64,000 bases of DNA. Source: Tretioscincus oriximinensis (taxonomy: Eukaryota > Chordata > Lepidosauria > Squamata > Gymnophthalmidae). A program made the position numbers and the translations under genes. The stretch is taken from contig JAJVDF010000347.1 in assembly GCA_022410635.1 (NCBI GenBank), forward strand, positions 401,732-465,731. Direction: 5' to 3'. This document shows, one piece after another, positions 1 to 12,400 of this stretch; position 1 is the first letter of the stretch, and every line of letters starts with the position of its first letter. The notes beneath the pieces are model-generated. The model saw nothing but the letters and a program-made list of their open reading frames with translations. It made no database searches and was not told the origin of the DNA.

Positions 1-383
1 ATGGCAACATATTGGACTGAAAGAGAGGCAAGAGCCAGAGTGAAAAAAGAAGGAATTAGAAATCCCCAAGTGGTGGTGTGTGTCTCCAACGTCACAGTCT
101 GAGCCTTTTGATAGGACGGTTTTGTTAACTCCCATCTTCAGCTCCTGTGAAGAGAGAGAGAGAGATCCTTTATTAGAACAGCTACTGGTGCAGTTGCTGC
201 AACAACCTCTCCCTTTTGAAGTTCCATTTTCTTCGGTTCTGTTCTTGTTTTTTTATTTTTGGCTCCCTTTTCTAACTGAAAATGTTTGGCTTATTGGTAG
301 CAACCTTGGAGTTTCTTGGCAACCTGGCACTTTACAAAGGCAGGGAGACTTGGCTGCGTTTCACTTGACCTCTGTAGCATTTC

Positions 384-390
384 TATAAAA
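384..390 (+). promoter_or_regulatory. TATA-like motif upstream of the first alternative exon
   Basis: TATAAAA lies 37 nt before the ATG at 427. If it directed initiation about 30 nt downstream, the 5' UTR would be only about 10 nt, so it may simply be part of a longer 5' UTR. No GC-rich island is seen in 1-426, which otherwise shows a polypurine patch and nothing recognisable. Confidence 0.15.
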
Positions 391-426
391 TCTCTCCTTC
401 TACATTGCCCAAGGAGATAACGGACT

Positions 427-490
427 ATGCAGAAATTCATTGAAGCTGATTACTATGAGCTGGATTGGTATTATGAAGAATGTACAGATG
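427..490 (+). CDS. TRAK1: TRAK1 alternative first coding exon 1a
   Basis: Begins [18 protein letters not shown], which matches a short N-terminal TRAK1 form that I recall from mammals. An in-frame TAA at 418-420, two codons upstream, fixes this ATG as the first possible start; the -3 base is A. It ends with one base of a split Val codon at a GTAATT donor (491) and joins 20168 in phase. The tyrosine- and acid-rich N-terminus replaces the longer N-terminal segment of the full-length isoform. Confidence 0.88.
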
Positions 491-3400
491 GTAATTACAT
501 ATATTCCTTTGCAGTATACTAGTGCAGTATGTCTGTGATTGTAGCTTCTAGTATAAGCATTTCTGCTGTTTTTGGAGAGGAGGGGAGAAAATAGTTGTGG
601 TATGGTCAATGACCATTTTAAACATTATTCTGAATGTACTGAGACTTTACTGTAAAGCTTTGAGCCAGTGGGAGTGGCAGCAATACATATGTACTATAAG
701 ATGTTTTCTGCAGAATGAAATGCTTACTGCTAATGGCTGCTACAGTAGCGGCTCGTGATTGTACTGTCGAAATGCGTATTCTGCTTGGGCTGAAAGGAGT
801 ATTCAGCTAAGAAAACCTGTGAAGTAATGAATATGCATTATTGTATAAAACATGTCAGAATTTGTAGCATATATAGAAGGATGTTAGATTGTGTAGATCT
901 GTGTAGAGAATTTTCTTAGAGTAATTGTTCTGGTTAAATTGATCGAGACTTACGTTTGGGGAATGTGTTCCTCTCGAACTTTCTGTTCTTTTGCCAGGTT
1001 GGCAGTCATCAGCCTCGTGATATTGCGGGAAATTCAAGTAGTAATTTGGATCATAGGCCTTACCAAAAGTGAGAAAGAAAACACAGCAGTCACGAAGGTG
1101 CTACAAAGTGATGGCTTTCTTCAGCATTGACACTAATCTTAATAGGAAGGATCACTTTTATAATCAAGCAAAGAAAAACCAAAGGACAGAATGAGACATA
1201 AAAATTTAAAGTGACTTGGGATAAGGGGTAAGGTACCTGATGGTATTAGAATGAAATCTGCTGCCATGTATAAGCTTTGGGAAAAGGACAAGTTTTTCAT
1301 TTCATGTTTGTAAGAAATCCACACCCAGAATGATTATTTGACTATATGATTTACATGTTATGTAGGCTCTATCCTGTCCCTTGCCCTTTGAATTTCCATG
1401 GCACTTGCTTAATTTGATTGATATAATACCTTGAATTGAATTAGTGCAATTGTGAAATGCTTTCAGGTCAGACAGACATCTGTGCTCTGTCTCTAAATTG
1501 GTAAGCTCCTCTTAAGGATAGCTCATAAAGTGTTTCCTTATAAATTCTGCTACTAGTAAGCTGACCTTTCTGTTTTAACTCTCATTTAATTGGTTGAAAT
1601 TGCCCCACTGATTGTGAAAGTCAAGGGAAGCATATGAATACTTTACATTATGTGTTAAACTGTAGGGCAGATGCAATTGTCACTGACAGCATACACCTGA
1701 AACTGGCGGTAACAGCATTTCTATAACTTGTGAATATTACTTCTTCCTGGTTTGGATTGGGAAAGATCAAAACTATGTGTGCCACCTCTTCTGTAGGGAA
1801 AGCCAGTGGAGTCGGCCTAAGTGATCTTAGAAAGCCTGGAACACCTTGTTTCCATAGTTACCATTGAGAGTTATGGATGCCAGTAGTGAAGCTACATTTT
1901 TTAAATGTTTTAATGATGTGTTTTTTATGTTTTTAATCTTTTGTTGCCTGCCCTGGGAACTTTGGTCGGGATATAAATAAACAAATAAAATGTGGCGGTA
2001 CTGTCAAGGGCAGAGTGGAACTCTCAACTCCCTGATTTCTCAATGCCCACCAAGCTGTTATTTAGATGTTCCATGATATATTTTTATGCAAGTAGGTTTT
2101 GATCTTCGCATCTGACTAGTTTTTATTGAGTCCACCCTTTCTCCTTGTTAGCAATCCCAAATTTACAAATAGTAAAAAGAAAAAAATAAGTATTAGCAGT
2201 GATCCATAAAGGTGCATGGGAGAGGAAAAAACAAAAACCATAAATCTGCATCAGTGCACCATTGCATTCACCAAGAATGGCTTAATATTAAGGGCTTATT
2301 ATGGCTGCATCCATATATTTGAATATTCTGTAATAAACATGGATATTATAGAATATTCACACTTTATTTTGAAATTCCAAGTCACACTAACACAGCCTCT
2401 ATGCTCTCTTTGAGATAATTCAGTAAGATGCCATAAGTTAGGCTGACCAGATGACCCCGTTTGGGGGCAGTTTGAAAACCTGTTTTTGGGGTGCCTCCTG
2501 GTTTTTTCTGAGGAAAAAAAAAACCCCAAAAATAAAAAAAAACTTTTTTTGAAAAAAGGTTCCTCAGAAAAAACTGGGAGGCACCCCAAAACTGGGTTTT
2601 CAACCCCCCCCCCCAAAAAAGGGGGTCATCTGGTCAGCCTTCGTATTGAAAGCTATTTTGAGGTAAATGCTGGTGTGTCCAAGCAGGCTATACCTCAGGC
2701 ATACGGTTGCCAAGAAATAGATAATAGTGGCCAGTTTATTCCTGTGCAGATAAGGGTGTAGTTAGTATCCCAAACAAAGACAGTCCTGACCATAGAGCTA
2801 CTATGAGCATTGGTGAACAAGGGTGGCTGCAAGAGTAACTCCAAATTATACACCTCTCCTTTCTAACAAAGTGTAGTACCATCTAGTAGAGACAAAACCC
2901 CAAACTCTTAGATCTTGGTACTTCTTTCCCATAAAGTCACCATCTTTTCAAGGTTCAGCTTTAGTTTCTTTTGGCATCATCCAATCTATTACTAAATATA
3001 TGCATTTTCCCCTAGAATGTCCAAAGCTTCTTCTGGTTGAGATCTTATAGCGAAAGAAATACATCTGAGTGGCATTACTGTACTTAAAACCCCAGAGCAC
3101 CTGACGATAACCCTCAATAGCTTCACATGACTATCAAATAACATCCATAATAAGACTGTGTCCTGTAATACCCACAACCCAGCATTCAGGGCAGAATTAT
3201 AGTCACCCAATGCTACTTTATACAATTTTTCTTGCAAGTAGGAGGAGAGTCACTATAACAGTGCTCTCCATTCCCATCTCTTGGATGTGATCAAGAAGGT
3301 ACTGAAAGCAGTTAAGGGAGTTAGGCTTGATTTGCACTTGGTCTGTGCAGAATGGCGTTTTCTGGCAAGCCACTTAAACCACCTTCTGGAACATAATAAG

Positions 3401-6400
3401 GCCAAGTGTGAATCAGACCTACCAATTCCTCTGACACACAGAGTGACCAAAGTTAATTCTGTCTCCAACTTAATTTGAATTGGGTGTTGATATTCAAATT
3501 CTTCCAAGAATGCCTGCAACTGTTCAGCCACCACACTAACATCTTTCCCTAGAAAGCTGTATTTTGTAAAAATTTTGTTAATTGAAAAAGTCCGTTGGAT
3601 GGTTGAAATGAATGTCACCCACCAAATATCCACCAAACATTGATTCACAGGAAGGTGCTAAAAGACATATCAGTTCCTAACTTTACTGCAGACAGACATG
3701 CACCTCACCCTATGACCAAAGGTCTCAGGGTGGCCATCAGTAAAAACAAAAATCAAATATTAAAACAAAATCTGAAGGTGGGAAAGAAAGTAGAATTTCT
3801 TCAACCAAAGGTCACGTTAAAAATTGATACGTTGTAACAAGGATTTTACAAGACAAATTGACAAATTAAAAGGGTAACAAGCATTTTGTTATGCGTTTGA
3901 GAGAGTGCAAATAATAACTACATCAAATATGTTTTACACAGTTCATTTATTTTTATTTTTATCCCACTTTGTATCTGGTCTCAGGACAGGTCTTAAAGAC
4001 ATTTCAATTATGGGACATAATTGTTTTGATTACCAGGTGGGATCACATTAATTATCATTTATATAATTTGTATAGAAGCTATTTGTTCTGTAATAGTAGT
4101 GCTCATGAGATGATACCCAAATTGTGTCTGAATGATAGAAGTGGTCATGAGACAGCTGAATGCAATAGTTTTCTTAAAAAGAGTACTGTAANCTATTGGT
4201 TACACTGACTTATGTATGCACGTTTTCATGCACAATTTGATGCTCATTTGCTTTTCTGGCAGAGCCCTTTTGGAGAAAAAAAGTTTCCTTTTGTTTCTTT
4301 GTGCACATTCCTGTTTTAACAGCCTGTTAAACAATGATGGTGGCTTATCTTGGAAAGGTTTTTTCCATGTTACAATTTGCTTGGAATGTTGAATTCTTTC
4401 TTTTTCAAGTTTACTAACTCCTTACAGCCCTTTAAGGTTCTTCTAATGATCAGCAAATCAAGTTTAAGAATTGTTAAGTGCAAGGTGCTAAAAACCTTAG
4501 TAAACAAGATTTTGAGATCAACTTCAGGGCCTAATGCAGATCTGTAGGTATGTGTAACGAAACCGAGCGGAAGCTAAGACTGTGTATGTTCTGTTTTTAA
4601 ATGTTTATTAATTCAGTTTGGTTTTTGTAACACAGTCCCCTCCCCTTATTATTAATGCTAGATAGTCTTTTAATATGAATAAGGCACTCGGATTTTATAT
4701 GTTTGTATGTGTGTAGATAGGATAGGAAAGATAGGAAGAATAAAATAAAATAGTTCTATAATAAGGGTTTATATCTTCAGGTAGGCTGCCATCACTCCCC
4801 TCAGGAAGAAACCAAAAAGTATGGAGTGAAAATGAAACTAGAATGAGTCCTTTTACTCTGTTATTCCAAATAATAAAGACTTCTGTTTTAAAACACAAAA
4901 CAGCTTTATTAAAACAAAGTAACAGGTGACACTCAAACTGAAAGAAAACCAACGATACAAATTAACAACACTGAGTTAGGGCAAAAGGTACTGGGACTTT
5001 ACAATGTCTTTGGCAACAGATTCCATCTCTGCTTGCCTACATTTAAAGTCTCCCCCAGCTCTCCCTACCACCCCAGCAGTTCTCTTATCCCTCTTTGGTG
5101 TTTCTTTATTTATTTTCACACTCCTGGTAGAGAACCAGTATTATTTCAATTGTTTGTCCACACACTCAAACAATCTTTCACATCAACTATTTAACTCTAT
5201 ATCCATTAACAAGATAAACTCTCAAACAATCTGCCCTCTCTCACTTGCACCTCCCCTTTTATAGTCCAAGCCCCGCCCCAAAGCTCAGCTTCTAAGCTTA
5301 GAAAATTTAAAGGAGCCTTGCTCTATTTAAGTGATTTCATTACCTACAAACTAGTTTGTGTGACCTATTCAACTAGTATAATTTTGTTTATTCCAAATAT
5401 TTATATTCCATTTTTCAACAAAGGTTCCAGAATGGGTTACAAAATTTTAATGACATAAATGCAGAGCATATTTAAAATGTTATCTTTCTGTCATGGCAGA
5501 ATAACATTTAGAGGAAGTCAGCTATCAAAGGTCTGAATAAAGGGGAATGTTTTAACCAGGTACCAGAGACCACTGGTACTTGATGTATCTTATGTGGCAG
5601 ACTGTTTCAGAACCAGGTGAAAAGCCCACTCGTGTGTCATTATCTCATGGATTTCTGTAGCATTAAATATATTATGGCTTCTTGGGTTGAAAGGTTAATT
5701 ACAAGGGGGAGGAGTGAATTACAAGTAATCCCCATGTTCAGTTGATCATATTTTCTAATACGTTTAGGACTGATCCACACCCATGTTTCTGACATCATAG
5801 ATTCCCAGTCAGAGGAAGCACAATTGTAAAAAAAAAAAGATACTGAAAGACATACATGGTTTTATGAGTAATATGAGTGGCAATAGATGGCTTATTGGAA
5901 GGGGATAGTAAGATCCTGAGTTGATTTTTATGCTATGATTCTTTTATTTAAAGTGCTACACTTTCATGTACAGCACTAGTTTCAGTTTCTGGCTGCATTG
6001 AAGCAGTGTATCTTACCAAATTTTCAAATTGTACTTTTTCCTGGTTCCTGATTACTGCTTTAGAAATCTGCAATTTGAAAGTTAGGCAATAGATGGCAGG
6101 AATTATTTCCCACACACTCAGCCTTCAGCAAGGTGCAGTGTTGTTCGTCCCTGTGTGTATTTCCTGGTACAGTTGCTATGAAACTCAAAGGACACTACCA
6201 CATGTACTTTAGCATGGGGAGAAAATAATGCATATCCAAACAGATTTTGCTGTAGAGAGAAAGCTCCTCTTAATATTTTACATAACAGTGTGGAACAGTT
6301 TGCTCCAAAGCAAAGTAACTGCAGTCTAATCTGGAATTGTAAACAGTTCATGGATTATTTCTAGTGATTATTTGCCAGATGGTTCTTCTGCTCCCCTCCC

Positions 6401-9400
6401 TTTCTGTATTTTGTCTTGGTTGTGTTGTGTTGATATTAGGTGCAAACTACCACCCATTCTCATTTATGTATGTTGAGAGGGAAGATAAGTTTCTGCTATA
6501 AGGAAACCTCACGTAGGCAGCTTTACAAAGGTGACTTCTGTGAAAAGGACTTGTTGCATTTCAAGTTATTATTAGGCTCCAGGATTCCAGCATAAGGATG
6601 ATTTAACTATGTCAGTGACAGAGTCAGTAACTGAAGAAGAAAGCTTTGAATATGAACATAAAAAAGAATATAGTCTTGAAAGCTATGGGGACCTTGACAT
6701 CTTGGAAGAAGGTACTTGATCTTCACTGGTGTATAGATTTTAGTTTGTAAAATGTATTTATTAATTTGACAATTAATGTGCTGTGGATTTCTGGGGATTC
6801 TGCGTGGTTTATATAAAGAATAAAACAAAAAAAAACTAGTTTCTCTGTTCTCAAATAATTGATTTTTCCTAATTTTCTTGGCAAATGGTGCTTTCTTCAA
6901 CCTGGAATTTTTGAATAGTTTGGGGGTGGGAGAAATATTGATATAATCTGATTTAAGCTCAGATTTACTTGTGCCATCATTTGTATATGGAGATTTCAAG
7001 TCATTCCCAGTGTTTCTGGGTATTCTCTGAACAAACTCATCAGAAAAGCTGTAACTAAATTTCAAAGCACATGTCCTCTGCTGATATTTTGATCAAGAGA
7101 GATGGAAAATAACAGAATTTATGCTAATGAGTGGAAATACAATGAGATTGAATATTTTAGTCCATGTTATTTTTTTCCTTGTTTATGAGAAGATTAGATG
7201 TACTATTTTTTTTGTAATGAAACCAGAGTGGGTGGTTTCTGCCTTAGGAGCAATTGATCTTCACTGATCTGATTCAGCTAGTGTGAGCGTTGAACACATG
7301 CTTCTTGATGCTTGAGATACATAATTCCTAGGTACATAGAAAATAAAAACTTTCCTATCAGCTTATACCGAAGGATGAAATTGAAACTGGTGATGATCTT
7401 AATTCTTTCTATTTGGGGCGTAAGGAATGTTTTCAGGGAAAATTTCAAGATAAAATTATCTGATTATCTTGCTACTAAAAACTGGGTGATCAGAAGCATT
7501 TACTTTGTCAGATTAAGCTCTCTAGCTGTGTGTATACTTTGGCATCTGCTGCTGTTTTGGCATCAATACATCGCAAATGACTTGTTGGATTTGTACCTTT
7601 TATGGTACAAAGAGCAAAACAGTTGGCAGAATTGTTTGCACTGATACTCTGGTTTATAATCTGTATTATTCTATTAAACTTTGTCTCCTAGTGTTTTATA
7701 TTCAGGATTCCAGTTTAGTAATACACAGACTATTAATGAATTTATTATGTTCAAGGTGTTTGAACATAAAAGGCATCTTGCATTTTGCTTTAAGGATTCT
7801 GTTGGGCTTTAACCCTCCCACCCAAAACTTCTTGAAATAGACAACATGAAATTTATAACTGGCATAAACTGTCCCTAAATTGATGAAATCTTTTAATTGC
7901 ACTGTTTGAAGTTAAAGCCATGGGAACCAGTTTGGTGTTGTGATTAGAGTGTGGGATTCTTATCTGGTATTCTCCTGGTTTGATTCCATGTCTTCTAAGA
8001 AGCCAGCTTGGACCAGTCACAGTCTTAGCTCCACCTAGTTCACAGTGAGTGTTCTGCGGAAAAAGCAATAAAACCCATGTGCTCTTCTTTTTGGTGAAAG
8101 GGCCATATAAATAATAATAAGTGGGCTTAGTGGCTCCCTAAATTCAAAGTGTACTGCAGCATATTTTTTTAAGATTGAAGAGCAAACAAAAAAAACTGAA
8201 AAATCATGTTTTTTTCTCCATTGTAATGGGATTTGATAAATAACATCATTACTTCACTCTCCTACTTTCTGGCATTGTTTTAACATGTTATTCTGCTTTT
8301 AAAGTTAACTGTCCTGAGACCTGATCATTGCCTCTTGTTGCCCCAGGGACATTTTCACCTGAGAGGATTAGTTTCTGCTATTTACCTATTTTTCTAAACC
8401 TGGAGTTCATACCCCATCACATCTGCATATGCTTTGTCATCTTCCTACACAGTTTTCTATAAATACCTGACCCTGAGATTAGTCCCTCAGCATCTGAAGA
8501 AGTAGATGTGTCTACGAAAGCTTATGCCACCCACTTTTCTCCTGTTAGTCTCAAAGTGCTACTGGCCCCTTTGCTGGACTTTCCACTAGACTAACACGGC
8601 TATTTCTCTGAATCTGAGACCTTATAGGGTGGTATAGCAACACAAATAAATAAATAAATAAATCCTTGAAATTTATAGTTTTTAAGAAATATGGTGTTCA
8701 GAATTTGTTTCAATTCAGGTTTAACTCAATTTTGGGAGGTGAGATAGCTTAGATCAAATTATGTAACAGAAAATAATTAGGAAAGTGTTACCTCGTTGAT
8801 TGCTTTTGACCTTGTCATTTGCGTTTGGAATTGAGAAACAAGGAGCATGCAACTTCTAGGTTGTGGGTAGAAAATATTAAATGATTTTTTGCATATTTGC
8901 ATGGAATATTGTTTCAAGGTTTCTGGTTATGATTTGTATTAAATCACTGAGGGCAGTACAGCACCATACAGTATTAAGTGCTGTTTATACATAAATTTTA
9001 CTGTTTAAAATTGCGTAGCACAGTACTGTAGTAAATGATACATATTTAAGCTGAATATTGTTGTTCTCAAACATGGAAAAATTCAAAAGGGTAAGGCTGG
9101 ATCTGAATTTCTAGCAAGTGGAGATCTTGAGAATAATAAAAAAAGAGTAGATTTCAAAACAGCTATGTGAGTCTTCAACCAGAAAGTCTAGCTGGGGTGG
9201 GAAGCGAGGGTTTATAGCACTTTTTAAGTGATATGAGTAAATTTTGCAGACAAATTTACTTATTTAGATGCAAAAACAAGAAAAAGGTAGGCACCGTCCA
9301 AATTTTGCAGACTACTTCAAAATGTCTGAAACCCACTATGTATACTGGAATTTATGTTGTTTCTAGCCCACGTAGAATTGATTTCATTTCCTAGCAATCT

Positions 9401-12400
9401 TGTAATAACCCCCTTTTGGATCCTAGCCAGTTTGTAGTTATATTTATCGCCTGTGGAAAATAAGGTTCTGTGCTGTTTCTCCAGAATAAGTCGCAATTTG
9501 CTAGAAGAAAATGAACTAGAAAGTGTTGGTCATAAATATTTGTCACATATTAGTAAGGCTTTCTGTTTGAATTGATGTTGCTGTGATCTGCTGCAATGAA
9601 ATCTTCCCCTTTTCAGCTTTTCACTGTCAGGGAACATTCTGTTATGTAATGAAGATTATGAGCATATGTCCCTTGCTTTCCAGTAATTCTTGCCATTTTA
9701 CCTAATTGTATGATTGTGACACATCACTGTTTTCCTACTCAGTGCTGTAGAGCTACATTTCATTATTTGTTAAAATATTAATTCAATATTTTAAAGAATA
9801 CCCACCATGTTTAAAAAACATGGCCAAGGGCTAACCAAGTTTCCTGGGATAGTTCTCTAGTCCAAGTGCTAAAATTGACAAGGCTGTGGTGTTCATGCCT
9901 ATCATTACCTGCATTTGGAATCTGAAATAAGGATTCAAAAAAAATTGCCAAAAAAAAAATCCAGGCAGGACAACGCAGCTTTAACAGATACGTAACAATG
10001 GAAATTTTAGGAGGTGCAGCTTATAATAACTGCAACATCTATTAAAATTCCCTCTTTGGCCATATACATTTGATAAACTTTGATTTATAGTGGAATCAGT
10101 TAGGATTCAGACACACACAGGATTTATGCCTGCATAGGAGTGCCTTCCAGGTGGCTCCTGCAGATATAATGGCAGGTTATGAGCAACTCAGTTGCTACAA
10201 ACCTGCCTTGCTGCAAGTTTAATGAGAGCTGAAACCTGCCGGAACTCACTTTTTCCCTGCGTGTGTCCTGCTGCTGCATGGACAGACAAGGTTGTGCGAG
10301 CAGATGGGGGAAGTAACAACAGCTATCCACCAATCAGCACCCAGCCCCTCAAAGCAGGATGGGAGACACCTGACCGAAGGGAAGACTTGTCTCGGACATT
10401 AAAGAGATGAAACTTCCTTCCGCTTGCCCACCTGTGGTCCCCCGTCAGCATACATGCAGACAGACAGGCATCTGCTTAAAGCCTGAAACAGGCTGTAAAT
10501 CCACCTTCTAGCCCCTCGTGTCTCCAGCCTTAATTTCAGTCAGTCAGAGCGACAACGCAGGCCAACATGATGACAAAAACAATTGAAAAGTTGAGATTGA
10601 AAATGTAAAGCAGGAATGTGACTTGATGTGTGGATGTCTTTCCAGCAATGAGGATGCTCTGTCTGTTATGACTAAGTTTAGGGACCATGAATGCTATGAT
10701 GGCAAGAGACAATAGAAGAGACTTTTTGGACAAACATCCTCCAAACAAGAACAGGTTTAAGACACTCCAAAGAACATTTTAAAAGGGCTCATGAAGAGTT
10801 GAGTCATTCATTGATGTTACCTAGGAAGAATCATCAAAAGTCACTTGTATATATTTTATTTATTTCGTTTCTATTCCACCCTTCACCTGGAAGGTCCTAG
10901 AGCAAATCACAATAGTTGTAACTATAGCCACTTGCAGTTGTACTTGTAGTTGCAGCCCACTATGCATCCTTAGAACAACTTATTGACTGACAATTTTGGA
11001 AGACCAAAATAAGTGATAACTTTTATTGTTGTTCAGTCATGTCTGATCCTTTTTTACCTCATGCATCTTCCTCTGCCCTTTCCTGCCTCCCAAAGAGTCC
11101 CCAGGTTTATGTCCATTGTTCCCGTCTTATTATCTGCCACCCACATTTCCTTTGGACTTCAGTGTTTTCAATAGTAAGGATATTTTTCAATGACTTGTCT
11201 TCTCATTATGTGAGTAACATATTTGCGCTCCAAGTTCAGCATTTTTCCTTTCGATGAGTAATTAAAGTCGATTTCCTTGCAATTCAAAGAACATGAAAAC
11301 ATCTTCTCCAGCACTGCTGTTCAAAGGCAACAATTCTTTGTCTGCTTTTCAATATGCCAAAACTCTCACATCATCAAAAATAAAAGAGACCATGGCCATT
11401 CACAAAACCTTCAGTTCCATCAAATGGCAAACATTGTCACTTTTGACCAGTCAGGTTCAACAGACGTGAGAGCAACATGAGGACCAGTGAACGATGTTCA
11501 GAGCCATTTTTATACAGGGCTGTTGCCCACCACTAGCAATGCAGTTGCACAGGCACTCAGAGCTTTGGTGCTCTGAGCCAGTGAAGAACCCAGATTTACC
11601 CTGGATGGTGACTACTAGAACATAAGAACATAAGAAGAGCCACACTGGATCAGGCCACAGCCCATCAAGTCCAGCATTCTGTGTCACACAGAGGCCCACC
11701 AGATGCACCTGGGCAGTCCGAACAGAGGAAAGCAAAACATGCACCTGTTCATGACTCCCTGCAAATGGTATTTCAGGAGTCCTGCCTGTTGCTCCATCCC
11801 AGAGGCAACATCCAGATATCCATCCTAGTATCCATTTATACTCTTAAGTGTCCATAAACCTGTCTAGTCCTGTCTTGAAACTATCCAAGCTGTTAGCTAC
11901 CACTACCTCTTCAGGAAGTAAATTCCACAGGCTGATGACCCTCTGGGTGAAAAAAATACTTTGTCTGTTCTCATTTTTCTACCCAACAGTTTTAAGGAGG
12001 GCCCCCTGGTCCTAGTGTTATGGGAGGGAGAAAACATTTTTCTCTATTCACCCTGTCTATCCCATGCATGATTTTGTATACTTCAATCAGATCACCTCAC
12101 AGACTTCGCCTTTCAAGGCTGAAGAGGCCCAGACGTTGCAGCCTAACTTCGTAAGGGAGTTGCTCCAGACCTATGATCATTTTTGTTGCCCTTTTCTGCA
12201 TCTTCTCCAGTTCCGAAATGTCCCTCTTGAGATGTGGTGACCAGAATTGAACACAGTACTCCAAATCTGGCCTCACCACAGATTTATAAAGAGGCAAAAC
12301 AACATTTGCTGACTTGTTTTCTATTCCTTTCCTAATTATCCCCAACATGGAATTCGCCTTTCTGCACACTGGGTTGACATTTTCATTGAATTGTCCACCA

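Noticed and set aside
80..388. Plus-strand ORF of 102 codons upstream of exon 1a
   Set aside because: Hydrophobic chance ORF in upstream sequence, with no link to TRAK1 and no family match.
6607..7065. Minus-strand ORF of 152 codons
   Set aside because: Overlaps TRAK1 exon 1b on the opposite strand and has a lysine/asparagine-rich AT-driven composition; no family recognised.
7312..7644. Plus-strand ORF of 110 codons
   Set aside because: No family, no splice context that fits TRAK1, AT-rich chance ORF.
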